DNA of 64,000 nt from Mangifera indica (taxonomy: Eukaryota > Streptophyta > Magnoliopsida > Sapindales > Anacardiaceae), in NCBI RefSeq assembly GCF_011075055.1, contig NW_025401193.1, positions 1-64,000 on the forward strand, read 5' to 3'. A model generated the notes under the pieces. That model was not told the DNA's origin. It saw nothing but the letters and a program-made list of their open reading frames with translations, and made no database searches. The position numbers and the translations under genes were made by a program. The first letter of the stretch is position 1; the number at the start of each line of letters is the position of its first letter. Below are positions 49,540 to 60,908 of this stretch, in pieces.

Positions 49540-52072
49540 CATTGTTTTTCACTTGGTGCATGCATGAATTGACTTACGATGCTTACAACATAGGTTATAT
49601 CTGGCCTTGTACATGATAAATAAATTAACCTTCCAACCAACTGTTGATAGTGAACTTTGTCCGTCGGAACTTGATTTGGAAAATTTTCAAGTTTGCGATT
49701 CTATGGGCATTACTGCAAGTTTACAAGCAAGCATTTCAATTTCAGTTAAAAGATCTAACACATATTTTCATTGTGAAAGAAATATCCCTCAATCTGATCT
49801 TGCTATTTCAATTCCTAAGAAATATTTAAGTTGTCCTAAATTCTTCATTTCGAACTCAGTAACTAAATATTCCTGTAACAACTTCATTTCCTCTAGATCA
49901 TCTCTTCTCAAGACTATATCATCAACATACACAATTAAAGTTGTCACCTTCCCTTTGTGTTTTATGAACAAAGTATGATTTGAACTACTCTGCTTATAAC
50001 CAAATGCTTTTATTGCAAAAGAGAACCTCCCAAAGCGGGCTCTAGGTGACTGTTTAAGCCTATACAACGATTTCTTCAATTTACAAATTTTGTTTCTATT
50101 CAAAGAACTGCATTTCACATTCGATGGTAGCTCCATGTACACTTTCTCCTCTAACCCCCCATTGAGAAAAGTGTTCTTAACATCAACTTGTTGTAGAGGC
50201 AACTCTCAATTTGTTGTTACATATATGAGAATATGAATTATGTTAAGCTACTCTACCGGTGCAAAAGTCTCTTGGTAATCCACCCAATACCTTTGTGTGT
50301 ACCTTTTTACAACCAACCTCGCTTTATGTATATCAATGCTTCCATATGCTTTACAATGAACACCCATCTACATTTGATTGTTTTATTTCATTCAGGTAAA
50401 GAAACAAGTTCTCATGTAGAGTTCTTTTGCAAGGCCTCCATTTCTTCGTTCATTGCCTTAGTCCATTTTGGATCTGCCAAAGCATTCTGCACACCACTAG
50501 GAATAGACACATTAATTGGACAATTGATTAATCATTAGTGCATACGATTCAGACAATCTATGAGTAGAGACATAATTATTGATTGGATATTTAACATTGA
50601 CTTTAGGGTCAGGTTTATATTGTTTCTTTGGGATACCCTTATTTGATCTTTGTGGATATCTTGGAGCTAAATTTTCAAGAGGAACGAGGGACTTATCAGA
50701 CGTGGGATTCAAGATTACTTGAGGATCAACATTATTCAAGATTACCTAAGGATCAGCATTCTGAATTGATTCTTCAGTTGATGGTGTTAACATAGGCAAC
50801 TCTATATTCATTGGTGACTCTGACTCAATTCTCAAAATGAACTAACTCCTCATGAATGCTATCAAAATTTTGTTGACCACTTCTCCCAAGCTTTTCATTC
50901 ACTTCATCTAGTTCAAAAAAACTCATCTCCTCTATTACCCTCTTGTAACATCTTCCTATGATATCCTTAGGTGAATCCCACATCGACAAAGCATGAGAGA
51001 GATGCTAGGTCTGTCTATGTATCCCACATTGGTTAGTGGTGGGAGAATTTAATTGGTTAAATAGCCTGTGAGCTCCTTAACTGTTAAGACACGTTTTGGG
51101 TTGCAAAGCTCAGAAGCAAACCCATGATGGACTGTGTGTCCAAAGTGGACAATATCTTGACAGTGGGTCAGGTTATTGGACCAGGGATGTTACAAATGGT
51201 ATCAGAGCAGCTCCATGTGTCCTCTTGAACGATGGTGGGGCAAACCTCAGCGAGGACGCTGAGTCCCGTAAGGGGGGGTGTATGTGATACCCTTAGGCGA
51301 ATCCCACATCGACAAAGCACGGGAGAGATGCTGGGTCTGTCTATGTATCCCACATTGGTTAGTGGTGGGAGAATTTGATTGGTTAAATAGCCTGTGAGCT
51401 CCTTAACTGTTAAGACGTGTTTTGGGTTGCAAAGCCTAGAAGCAAACCCATGATAGACTGTGTGTCCAAAGTGAACAATATCTTGACAGTGGGTCGGGTT
51501 ATTGGACCAGGGATGTTACACTTCCCTTCACCAGAATTCTCCCTCTAAAGGGAAGGTGTTGAAACTTTCTCTAAATAATATAGTTCTGATTCACGAACAG
51601 AGGCATCTAATGTCACATGTAATTTTTGGGTTTGAGGATCATAACACCTATATCCTTCCTGAAAATCTAAATAGCCAACAAAGACATATCGTTTTACACA
51701 TGGATCAAGTTTAGTTCGCAGAGCCTTGCAAATGTGAACATATATTGTACAATCGAAGACTCTAGGTTCAAGATTCAGGAGATGGGGAATTGAAAGTAAG
51801 GACTGCATTTTTTGTTGAGGGATTTGAAAATCTATCACTCGGGAGGGTGACCGATTGAATAGATATACAACAGATTTAACAGCTTCTCCCGATAGATACT
51901 AGGCATGTTCATGCCAAAGAGAGAGGCACGAACCACTTCCAGTATTTGTCTATTCCTCCTTTCTGCCAAGTCATTCTGTTGCTGTGTATAGGTGCAAGAT
52001 GTCTGATGTCAAATCCCATGTAGGTTTAGAAACTTTCCAAGAGATGTAACTACAAACTCCATGGCATTATCA
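49540..52072 (-). mobile_element. Decayed Ty1/copia retrotransposon relic
   Basis: Minus-strand pieces in the copia order. Integrase remnants at about 52072-51545 include the core-like DNAMEF and ERRNRQILEVVRASLFGMN words, then ..LEPRVFDCT.. with a YRCYDPQTQ tail. A linker follows at about 50950-50510. Reverse transcriptase lies at 50202-49789 (KNTFLNG, LYRLKQSPR, YVDDI, FEMKNLGQL), continuing in broken frames to about 49540 (LVG.LIYLS..RPDI). Several stops and frameshifts interrupt it. Gag, protease, RNase H and both LTRs are missing, so it is not functional. A TRIM element sits inside the integrase-to-RT region. The right edge coincides with the start of the PDR-D duplicated block. Confidence 0.88.
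50957..51520 (+). mobile_element. TRIM retrotransposon nested in the copia relic
   Basis: LTR1 50957-51194 and LTR2 51279-51520 are near-identical (about 240 bp each), ending gatgttaca. LTR2 begins tgtatgtgata, and LTR1 lacks the first two bases. Directly after LTR1 is tggtatcagagc (51197-51208), the primer-binding site complementary to initiator methionine tRNA. A purine tract aaggggggg (51270-51278) precedes LTR2. The internal domain is only 84 bases and has no coding. Flanking cttcc at 50952-50956 and 51521-51525 is the 5-bp target duplication. All hallmarks fit a terminal-repeat retrotransposon in miniature that depends on other elements for its enzymes. Confidence 0.92.
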
Positions 52073-52907
52073 TAATCGATAAATTTAAGATTATGCATGA
52101 TGCAACAAAGTGTATACCTTCACTCCTTCAAACAACAATCTCATACATGGAAAACATTGCCAAATTTATACAAGTATTAACATATTCTCAATTCGATGAA
52201 TCTAATCATTAAATACTTGGCCAAATTTATTATCGAAGTCCTTCAATTTTTCTGAAGGTGATTTTTTTTTTTTTATCTCACCTAAAGCCATGAATTCCAA
52301 ATCACTTTCATTCTGAAAACATATTATAATTTATGAACAAGAATTGCTGTATTCACAAAGGATATACATTTATTCCAATTCATTCATGTGATGGGCTTTG
52401 GTGTATTTCAAAATGCACAAGTATTTTGTCATAATTTCTTCATTTTAATGAGAGACTCTTAGAGTTAATTGAAATAATGCCATGGAACAGATCTAAATTA
52501 TGCTTCAGTAAAACAACTGACTAAAAAATACGAGTGATTGCAAATGTAAGATAACTGACTGAAAAAACAAGAGATTGAAATTAGAGTGTTAAAAATCCAG
52601 AGAAGAGAGAATGCACTACTCTTACTACTGGAAAAACTGCCACCGATTGTGCCTCGTCTCTTAAAGGAAATCGACATAGGAACCTACAAACAGATTCAAG
52701 TATCACAGCAAATCCCTTTTGCATCAACTAGTCCAAGGGAACCAACCATGTAGAGTTGTCCACTGGAAAACTTTCAGAGTCCCTAAGCAGAAAAGGTATT
52801 GTTGATTATCCATGCAGCATTATGCCGATTTTCCTAAGGTGGGACAGCCTGATACACTGCAGCAACCTTCGCTGAGCAGCCATTCACCTTTCTGGACAGA
52901 TTTTTTT

Positions 52908-52985
52908 TAATCTCTTCTGGAAATTTAATATCATAATCCCTAGAGCAAAGATTAATGCAAAGAGCACCCTGGAGAGGATAACAAG
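52908..52985 (-). pseudogene. Duplicated fragment of the PDR-D terminal exon
   Basis: About 75 bases repeating the end of exon 24, with a period of 87 bases, as beside PDR-C. They include the ILNFQKR-coding end, and the stop is lost in the fragment. It lies 3' of the functional stop at 52995, so it should be untranslated. Confidence 0.85.
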
Positions 52986-52994
52986 ACAAAATAT

Positions 52995-55900
52995 CTATCT
53001 CTTCTGGAAGTTTAATATCTTAACTCCTAGAGCAAAGACAAATGCAAAAAGCACAGTGAAGACAATAACAACAACTGCAACAACTCCCAGAAAATCATGC
53101 TTATAACCAAAAAAATCATCCAAAAATTGCTTCACTGTTTCACCGGTGTCAAGTTTATCCTCTATATCTCCAAATTGTGATGCAACGAACCCGTATATCG
53201 TCCAAGAAATTGGGCACCCCCAGAAGTACCATCTCCACCATATTGGAATTCTCTGTGATTACACAATTTCAGAAATGAAACACAGTTAATTGATCATTAG
53301 ATATGTAATATTGTATGCATTTAAGAATGTTACATTTGAATGAAGGCGGGAATCTGGCTTACTGTTCTTGGGACTATAAATCCAGAAAAGAGGTTCCATA
53401 TAGAGTAAAGGGAGTAGGCGAACACAGCACCGATGTGCTGGTTTGGCGTCATGGCTATAGCCATCATGCCATAGAAGGTGAAGTACATTAAACATATGAA
53501 CACGTGGAAAAAATACCAAAAGAATTTGCCTGCATCCCAGTCAAATTGGATCATTGCATAGACTATAATGCCATAGGCTAAAGATTGAGCCAATAAATAC
53601 GGAATCTCAACCACAACCTGGGATGAAGAGACAACAAAAATGTTAATTCCAATGTGAAATTGACAAAGATTATTATATATAAATAATCAAGGATGTAACA
53701 TGGGAAAAATACTTGTGCAAAGGCATAAGACATTGCTGAATACATTCCAGCTGCTTTTTCTCTGTAAAATACTGTCCTTTCAACTGACACTATTGGCTGC
53801 ACGGCTGTGGCATTTTGTACACCAAGGAAGAGAACAGCCGCATAGATGGAACCCATTGCATTAAACAGATCTTGTCGTTTGCTCCTAGATATCATTTAAA
53901 ATGTTTAGATTAAGAGGCAGAGGAAACCATGTATCTCAGAATTGTGTTTGAATGTAATGTGTTGATATTCTAATGGTAACTTGTAACTCACGTTTTGGTG
54001 CCCATGTCCCAAAACATTGTCCCAAATGTCAAAGCTATGAAGAAGGTGAACAGAAATCTGACGGCAGTGTAAGATGTATTCCGCCAGTATGACCAACGTT
54101 GTTTCCATAAGCAAGCCAAACATTGGGTGACAAAAGATTGGGAGTATCGAGTAGGGAAATAGAGGTCCTTTGAATCTGGAGCAGGCCTGCTTAAATCCCT
54201 AATGAGTGATTTGTTTCTCCTGGAACACAATGACAAAAAAATCAGCTATGAATTTGAGCCAATAACAGTATAAAAACAGTATATGTTTTGGGAGAATGGT
54301 GATGTATAGTGGTTAATTATCATGAACTTACTGATATAGTTCTGAGTTCTTGAAAATTTCAGCAAAATCAACCCCCAAAGCTATTTCTTGTGATTCAGTG
54401 GTGACTTCTAGCATCCAAGTAGCTGGATTGTAACCATCTTTAATCTTAGGAACTCCTTGAATTCCCTACAGAATAGGAATGCACTTGCCTTAGCAAGTTT
54501 CATAATGTATTCTGAAGTTAAATTTCATTCTCCGTAATTTGTTAATGTTCAAACCTCGAAATACTTTATAAGAAGACTAGAGTGGCGACCCAATGGCCCA
54601 GCATATATGGCTTGTCCTCCCCGCTTCAGTAGAAATAGCTGCAGTGCAGTGTTTAAAATAGTATCATGCTTGCAGAAACAAAATCTGAGCCTCCAATATT
54701 GAGATTTCTCACCTCATCAAAGGCTTCGAATATGTCAATGCTTGGCTGATGAATGGTGCACACCACCGTTCTTCCTGTGTCCACTGTGTTCCTGACTGTT
54801 CTCATAACAATGGCAGCAGCTCGTGCGTCTAGACCTGAAGTTGGTTCATCCATAAATATGATTGAAGGGTTTGCCACAAGCTCAACTGCTATGGTAAGCC
54901 TCTTGCGCTGCTCAGTTGACAGACCGTTGATACCAGGCAAACCAACTAGTCCTTGTCTCAATGTATTTAATTCCACAAGCTCCATGACTTCCTCAATGAA
55001 CATCTGCAAACCACAGGTAAATGTAAATTTATACAATATATACAAGTTTTAGCCACTTCTATCGGACTTAATTTGTTTGAACTTAAGTGGAAGAATGAGA
55101 AAAAATGAAAATACACCTGAAACATAGAGGTTCTCCTTACCCACCTTTCTAGTTTCAGAGTCAACTTCAGGGGGTAATCGGAGCCAGGCTGAGTAGACCA
55201 AAGATTCATATACTGTTACATAAGGAGAGTGGATATCATTTTGCTCACAGTATCCTGAAATACGAGCAAATGTCGCTTGCTTCTTTGGGTACCCAGAAAT
55301 TGTGATGGTTCCCTCAATGTATCCGCCAGTTTTCCTACCAGCCAATACATCCATCAGTGTGGTTTTGCCAGCACCGCTGACACCCATCAAAGCTGTTAGA
55401 ACACCAGGTCTGAAAGCACCACTCAAACCATTCAGAAGCAGCAATTTGTCTTCAACAACACCTTGAAGTTTCATTTCCTGCATGGTTTAACTAAAATAAA
55501 TAGACATGAAGTCCGGACTAAATTTTATTGTAACCATACATCGTCATTACATATGGATACATGGAAAATTTGAATAACATAAGATTACTTTTGGCATGTC
55601 AACCGAGTATGAGATTTCATCGAATGTTATGGAATGCGGTTGAAATGGAAGAACCATTCCTTTTTTCTTTTGATGACTTGGCTGTACAGTTGTCTCTGTG
55701 ATAAATATGTAAGTCCAAGTAAGAAATACGATTAGTAAACTTAAAGCAACATTACTAATGAACTTAATCACCTGAGTGAGAACAATGACTAGAACTACTT
55801 GCATGGTTCGATAACTGAATGGCTCCTCCACTTCTGTTTTCATGTTCATTACTTTTAGATTCCACAGGTAAAACAGCCTGACGCTTACCAAGTGCTGTGA

Positions 55901-58900
55901 ATATTTTGCACAAATTAGAACACAGTCTATCTTTTCAAAAGGAATGAAAAGTGAAAATAGCAAAGATACTCACGGTTGAGGTAAGTGAGCGCCAAAGTGT
56001 AGCCGAAATTGAACAGCAGTGTAAAACCAACCAAAGCCCCTGCACCTATCCAATACCAATATGAATATGGGAAGAACCCTCTAGACTTCATAACTGCAAC
56101 TCCAATTGGTTCCGTTGAATATAATGGCAAAATCTTCAGTATACAAAAAAATTTAAGGAATTAGAAGATTATCGAATGACAAACACACAAATGCTTACAA
56201 GTCAATCTTGGCATTACCTTTTTCCAACCATGTCCAAGAAACTCATTCACAACCAGTGCGTTTTGCGTATACATCAAAGGTGAACACCAATATGCCCATA
56301 TCCACCAGTCCTTGACATCCTCTGTGTTATCAAACAAGGAAAAAATAGGAAATTTCACATTAAGATTTGAGAAAGATTTGGCATCTTTCAAGTATATCGG
56401 TGTACTTTTCTTACTTCGTGAAGTAATAAAGCCACCCAATGTAACAAGCAACAGCAAGGCATATGAACCATATGTATTAGCAATGACCATGGTCCTGCCT
56501 GCTGCTGCAATGAGTCGGAACAATCCAGAAGCCATTTGGTTGAGAAATACAAGCAAGATGAATTGCTTTGCAAACCTACAACAAGAAGAACGCCTTTTAA
56601 TTAACACCGTTGAATTTGTAGAGCCAATTTTTTCCTCCCAAGTGAAATTTTTTTATTTCTTTATTTTCTTACCTTCCAACATTAGGTTCAAATCCTATTA
56701 CATAATATGTTATGAATACCCAAACAGCAGCCTCTACAAATGCGACTGGTATCTTGAGGATCCATGTTGGAAGTGCATACGCCCATGACGGATAGAATCG
56801 GAGATCTCTTTGCTTGTAAAAAACAGGAAGCTTTACTATAGTCATGGAAATCTCTGACATTCCATTAAACATAATCGACATAGCCACGAAGAATAGGGAA
56901 CCTGTGTAAATTATTCCATCTACATCTGTATCTTTGTGCATCTTGGTTCGGAAGAACAATGTCATAGCAACACATGCCATTACCGAAAGCTAGTTGCAGG
57001 GAAAAAAATCAGTATCAATTATTATCAAATTAATGAAAGGCTATAATAAAAAATTAAATGGCAGTACCCACTTGGCCAAGCTTGAAGTAGTAAACAAATG
57101 AGTTCCTCTTCATCAACAAAAATTCTCTGGAGAAGCAAGCTTTGAACAATTCCTTCATGTTGACACCAAATGTTTTGGTAGTCAAAGCTGCAGGGTGGCT
57201 ATTCCTCTTATCAAATGGAGTTGCAAGCTCATCACCAAGTTTCCGACCCGCAGGGAATGATTGAAATGCATCAGAGAATTCCTTTACTGTTATAAACCTG
57301 TAAGGCTCATCTTTACTTATCCAATACTGCTGCTGATCTTTCCTTGATGTCACCTGAAACATTTTAATATTAATGAAGATTCAATATGACATTTTACATG
57401 TCCAGTTGTATACAAATAAAAAAACTTAAAAAGACCTCCGTTAGCGCATACTTCTTGCAAGAAGTCAGCCACGCCTTTTCTTTCTGGACATTTGAACCCC
57501 ATGGATTCAAAAAACTCCAGAACTTGTTCACGGGGACCCTGGTAGACAATTTGACCTTCAGATAGAAGGATAATGTCATCAAAGAGATCGTATGCCTCTG
57601 GTGCTGGCTGGAGGAGAGAGATCAGAGCGGTGCCATCCATGATGTGAATGTTTTGCCTTATACAATTCAGAATTTGGAAAGTTGTCGAGCTGTCCAAACC
57701 AGTAGATATCTCATCCATGAACAGAGCATTCGCTGGTCCAACAAGCATTTCACCTACAATTCAAGAACCAAAATTTTTATATGCTTTAATTGAAATGGAC
57801 AGAAAATTGTTGTGTGTGTATTCAATTGAAATGAATTAAGAAATTTTAGTGATTACCTGTTGTAACCCGTTTCTTTTGTCCTCCTGAGATGCCTCTAACC
57901 ATTTCATCACCCACCAAGGTATCAGCACAGACTTCCAGTCCTAAAATCTGTAAATTTAGGAGGGAGAGTAATTATACTAGTGAAATTCACTTGTTCTTGA
58001 GTGATCAAGATCCACTATGATAATTACCTTTAGAATATAATCAGTAACCACACTAGCTTCTTCACCAGCAGTTGCTGCCGCCTGTGACATTAAAATTGAC
58101 CAAGAAAATTATAAACTCAATCACCTTGAGTGCAACTAAGTAAGCACAAAATATCAAGACTTATTCAGGTAATTAGTCTACATAGAAGGATTGAATTGAT
58201 CCCCAATTTTCATCATCTGAATCAGGAATCACTTCCAACCAAAAACCCATATATATTATGTGAATCAAATTTCAGATTCTCTCACCTTCATGAAGACATC
58301 AATATCTGGGTCAGGCTTAATATTTGCAGCATTTTCTCTTCTAGATAACTCAGATAACATCTCTTCATAGTCACAGAAGTGGTAATCAGTTAAGCTAAAA
58401 CTAATTAGAAACCATCAAAGTAGGAAAGAAGAATTAACCCATCAACTAACCATAACGGGTTCCGACCCCCTGGCATCTGGCAGAGAAGGCCAATGTTTCC
58501 CTCACAGTTATTTCTCCTATATGCACATCATGTTGACCAATATAAGCAGCAGTTCTCTGGGGGACAAACTCATGCATCTCATGGCCATTATATGTCACCT
58601 TCCCAGAACACTGCAAGAGAGCTTTCACCCCTCAAGTTAGAAATATTGACCAAAATGATCAACATCTGCTAAAAAAATGCAATATTTAATTACTATAATT
58701 AACCACCTGTAGACTGGAGTCAAGCTTCCCAGCCAAAGCTAACAATAGGGTTGTCTTTCCAGAGGCTGGAGGGCCCAAAAGCAATGTCATTCTGCAACAA
58801 AAAAGTTTACAAAATGAGAAATGAATTCCCAAATATTCCAAATCTGCATAATTCGGTTCTAAGTACTCACCTTCCTGGCCTAATAATTCCACTGACATCC

Positions 58901-59697
58901 TTAAGAATTTGCAAATGTTTCTTTCTGCTTTTAAGAAAATTTGCAGAAGTCAAGAAATCCTTCAAACCAAATTCATAAAAAAAAGTGAAATTTTAGTTAA
59001 AACTTAACTAGAAAAAAGATAGATAAATAATTCTGTAATATTAATGATTCATATGATATATCTCTAAGCTTTTACCTCAATTATGTTATGAAAGAAGTTA
59101 ATGAATGAAGGCAAAGCTCTACTTCCCACGTATGTTTCTCCCTCCACATTCACATGCTCGAATCGAACCTCAATTTTCGGAAGCTCAATTCCAACTCTAA
59201 ATGGAACAAACAAAATCAATACTTAATTCTTTATAAGGAAAAATCACAAAGAGGACAGCAAAGACTAGAACTTTCAGAGAGAAGGTATGGGTTCGAGTTT
59301 TTGTCACATTTATGAAACTTTAACTTATCAAAAGCAGATTTAATGAATAAAGAGAAAATTCTTACCTATCTATGCGGTTCTTGAGCTTCAGGAGGAACTT
59401 CTCGTTATCAGTTTCAGCAACTTTCACCAGCCTTTCAATCAACTGATGCTTTTCATGAAATCCAAGATTGTGAATATCAATTTCACTAGGAAGACCTGCT
59501 GAAGTTGTCAGTATACCTTTTCTCAAACGATCAAAAGTGGGCAATTTCTCTAGTGCAGCCCACTTTAAGGCCTCTTCATCATCTTCTCCGCTTGAAGACC
59601 TCGAAAACACGTCCATGGTGTTGCCGTTTCTCCAGAACGAATTACTTCCTCCTCCACGTAAACTACTTCCTGCTCTGTAAATATCACCCATATCCAT
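52995..59697 (-). CDS. PDR1-like: PDR-D: full-size ABCG/PDR transporter, 24 exons
   Basis: Predicted 1439-residue ABCG exporter, intact, nearest relative PDR-C. Exons: 59697-59366, 59196-59076, 58959-58871, 58791-58707, 58610-58451, 58362-58286, 58081-58028, 57947-57857, 57753-57452, 57353-57072, 56989-56673, 56575-56415, 56321-56218, 56133-55974, 55894-55772, 55695-55589, 55477-55145, 55003-54713, 54638-54555, 54465-54332, 54219-53992, 53884-53713, 53617-53363, 53252-52995. All introns are GT-AG. NBD1 Walker A 187-195, ISGGQKKR near 326-333, ALFMDE near 346-351; NBD2 Walker A 887-895, [25 protein letters not shown] is canonical. The exon 22 donor is CAA|GTATTT rather than the GTAAGT of PDR-C, because of a 4-base deletion. 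The linker has PLGKRQAV where the siblings have P(F)GKPQAV. The promoter TATA word is changed (see that entry), so expression may differ from C. Confidence 0.95.
59250..59335. repeat. Repeat insertion in PDR-D intron 1
   Basis: About 85 bases present in intron 1 of PDR-D and absent from PDR-C, where the flanks (atcacaaag / atttaatgaa) are directly joined. The inserted words (actagaactttcagagagaa, atgggttcga, cttatcaaaag) resemble the dispersed repeat at about 30430-30500 and 62110-62220. Confidence 0.65.
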
Positions 59698-59809
59698 TCA
59701 CAACAAGCTTGAACCTCTTCTCTTCTTCTTCTTCTCCTTGTTTTTTAATTCGATAAGAAATGCAACCGAAGAACCCAAGTGGGCAGCACTGTGCAAACGT
59801 TACAATGCA

Positions 59810-59940
59810 AAGATGTTATTGCATGCAAAGTTTTTGTGATGATCTCTTTTTAAAGTAGCATCACTGTTTACAATGTGTACCGAGGTGCGAATAAACATTG
59901 AACCGAACCTCTATGGCCTGAATGGCCAGCTGACAGTTTT
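59810..59940 (-). promoter_or_regulatory. PDR-D promoter block with altered TATA word
   Basis: The block aligns with those of PDR-B and PDR-C (gcatgcaaagtttttgtga...gatctc), but the TTTATAAA palindrome reads TTTTTAAA at 59847-59854. The nearby TGACG word reads TGATG. The segment ending ggccagctgac near 59933 is conserved. The upstream ATG found in B and C is absent. Confidence 0.5.
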
Positions 59941-60539
59941 TTCACCGGTGTTTAAAACTGGTTCATGGAACAGATGGGACAATTTTTCATATTGAATCGA
60001 ATTTTTAATTTGGAAAAAAAATCATAAAATCATAAATAAAACTAGATCAATTTATAAATTAATTAATTTTGAATTTAACTGATAATAATAATCAATCAAA
60101 CTAAATTTTTAATTAACTGATTTTAGAAACTAAATTTTAAAAATTAAATAATAAAACATAATTGTTTAATTTTAATAATTATATAAAATTAAATAAAAAT
60201 TATTTTTTAATTATAAAAATCAAGAATAGTATTTCAAAAATTTTATTAATAATTTCTTACTTATAGCAAAAGAATATCGATGTTACATAATGGTTTGCCC
60301 AATAACTTTGCGGTGCAAAAGTCGTTCTACACCCACAAAATTAATTTCTAAATTAATTTTTTTTTTCTTTTTGCATGGTTTCTAACAATAGTAGGACATG
60401 TAAAATTAGTTTGCGAGCTTACTCTTCAATCTCGTGGCACGACTCACCCAATTCATGAGTCTGGTACAACTCACAATGGTAACGAGTCATACTCTCATGG
60501 ATTGGGCTTAAAACAAAACTAGGTTGTGGGCTAGCTGGA

Positions 60540-60908
60540 GATGAAGGAATGCCTTCATTGACTGATGATGGCTGGAAATAGAACGAGACTGAGAGAGAAG
60601 CCAAGAGGGAGGGAGAATGTCACCATGGCAATCTCCCTCCATCAATATAGGTGGTTGAAAAACTTTAGAGAGAAATATTGATTTTTCAAACTTTAGGTGG
60701 AGAGAAATTTGTTAGATTTTTAACTTAAAATGAAAATTATGAAATTTCATAAATTTTTAACTGTTTTAAATATTTTGATAAATGATAATTTTACTTTTTT
60801 ACAATAACAACAAAATTTAACAAACGAATGAGTATCCATATTTTTAATAATAAACAGATAAAAAATTGGATTTACATCAAACTTTGGGTGAGACATAGTG
60901 ATTTGGCC
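60540..60908. mobile_element. Partial MULE-type MITE
   Basis: The right arm is clear: atcaaactttgggtgagacat and gatttggcc at the end, preceded by the family's ataataaacagataaaaaat-like sequence. The left end was not found, so the copy is truncated or rearranged. Confidence 0.5.

Larger units (their letters stand above)
52072..59940. repeat. Segmental duplication unit 2 (PDR-D block)
   Basis: Matches 37070-44740 throughout. It is about 200 bases longer, partly from an extra run in the 3' flank (about 52260-52450) and an 85-base insertion in intron 1 of PDR-D. Its left edge abuts the copia relic. Confidence 0.85.

Noticed and set aside
49789..50202. A functional reverse transcriptase gene
   Set aside because: The frame covers only part of the domain, has broken continuation on both sides, and lacks all other required element parts.
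50957..51520. A tandem duplication of unknown origin
   Set aside because: The primer-binding site, purine tract and 5-bp target duplication show that the two repeats are LTRs of one TRIM element.
2890..59697. Many short independent ABC genes or half-size transporters
   Set aside because: The separate frames join through consistent splice sites into four single proteins with the full NBD-TMD-NBD-TMD order.
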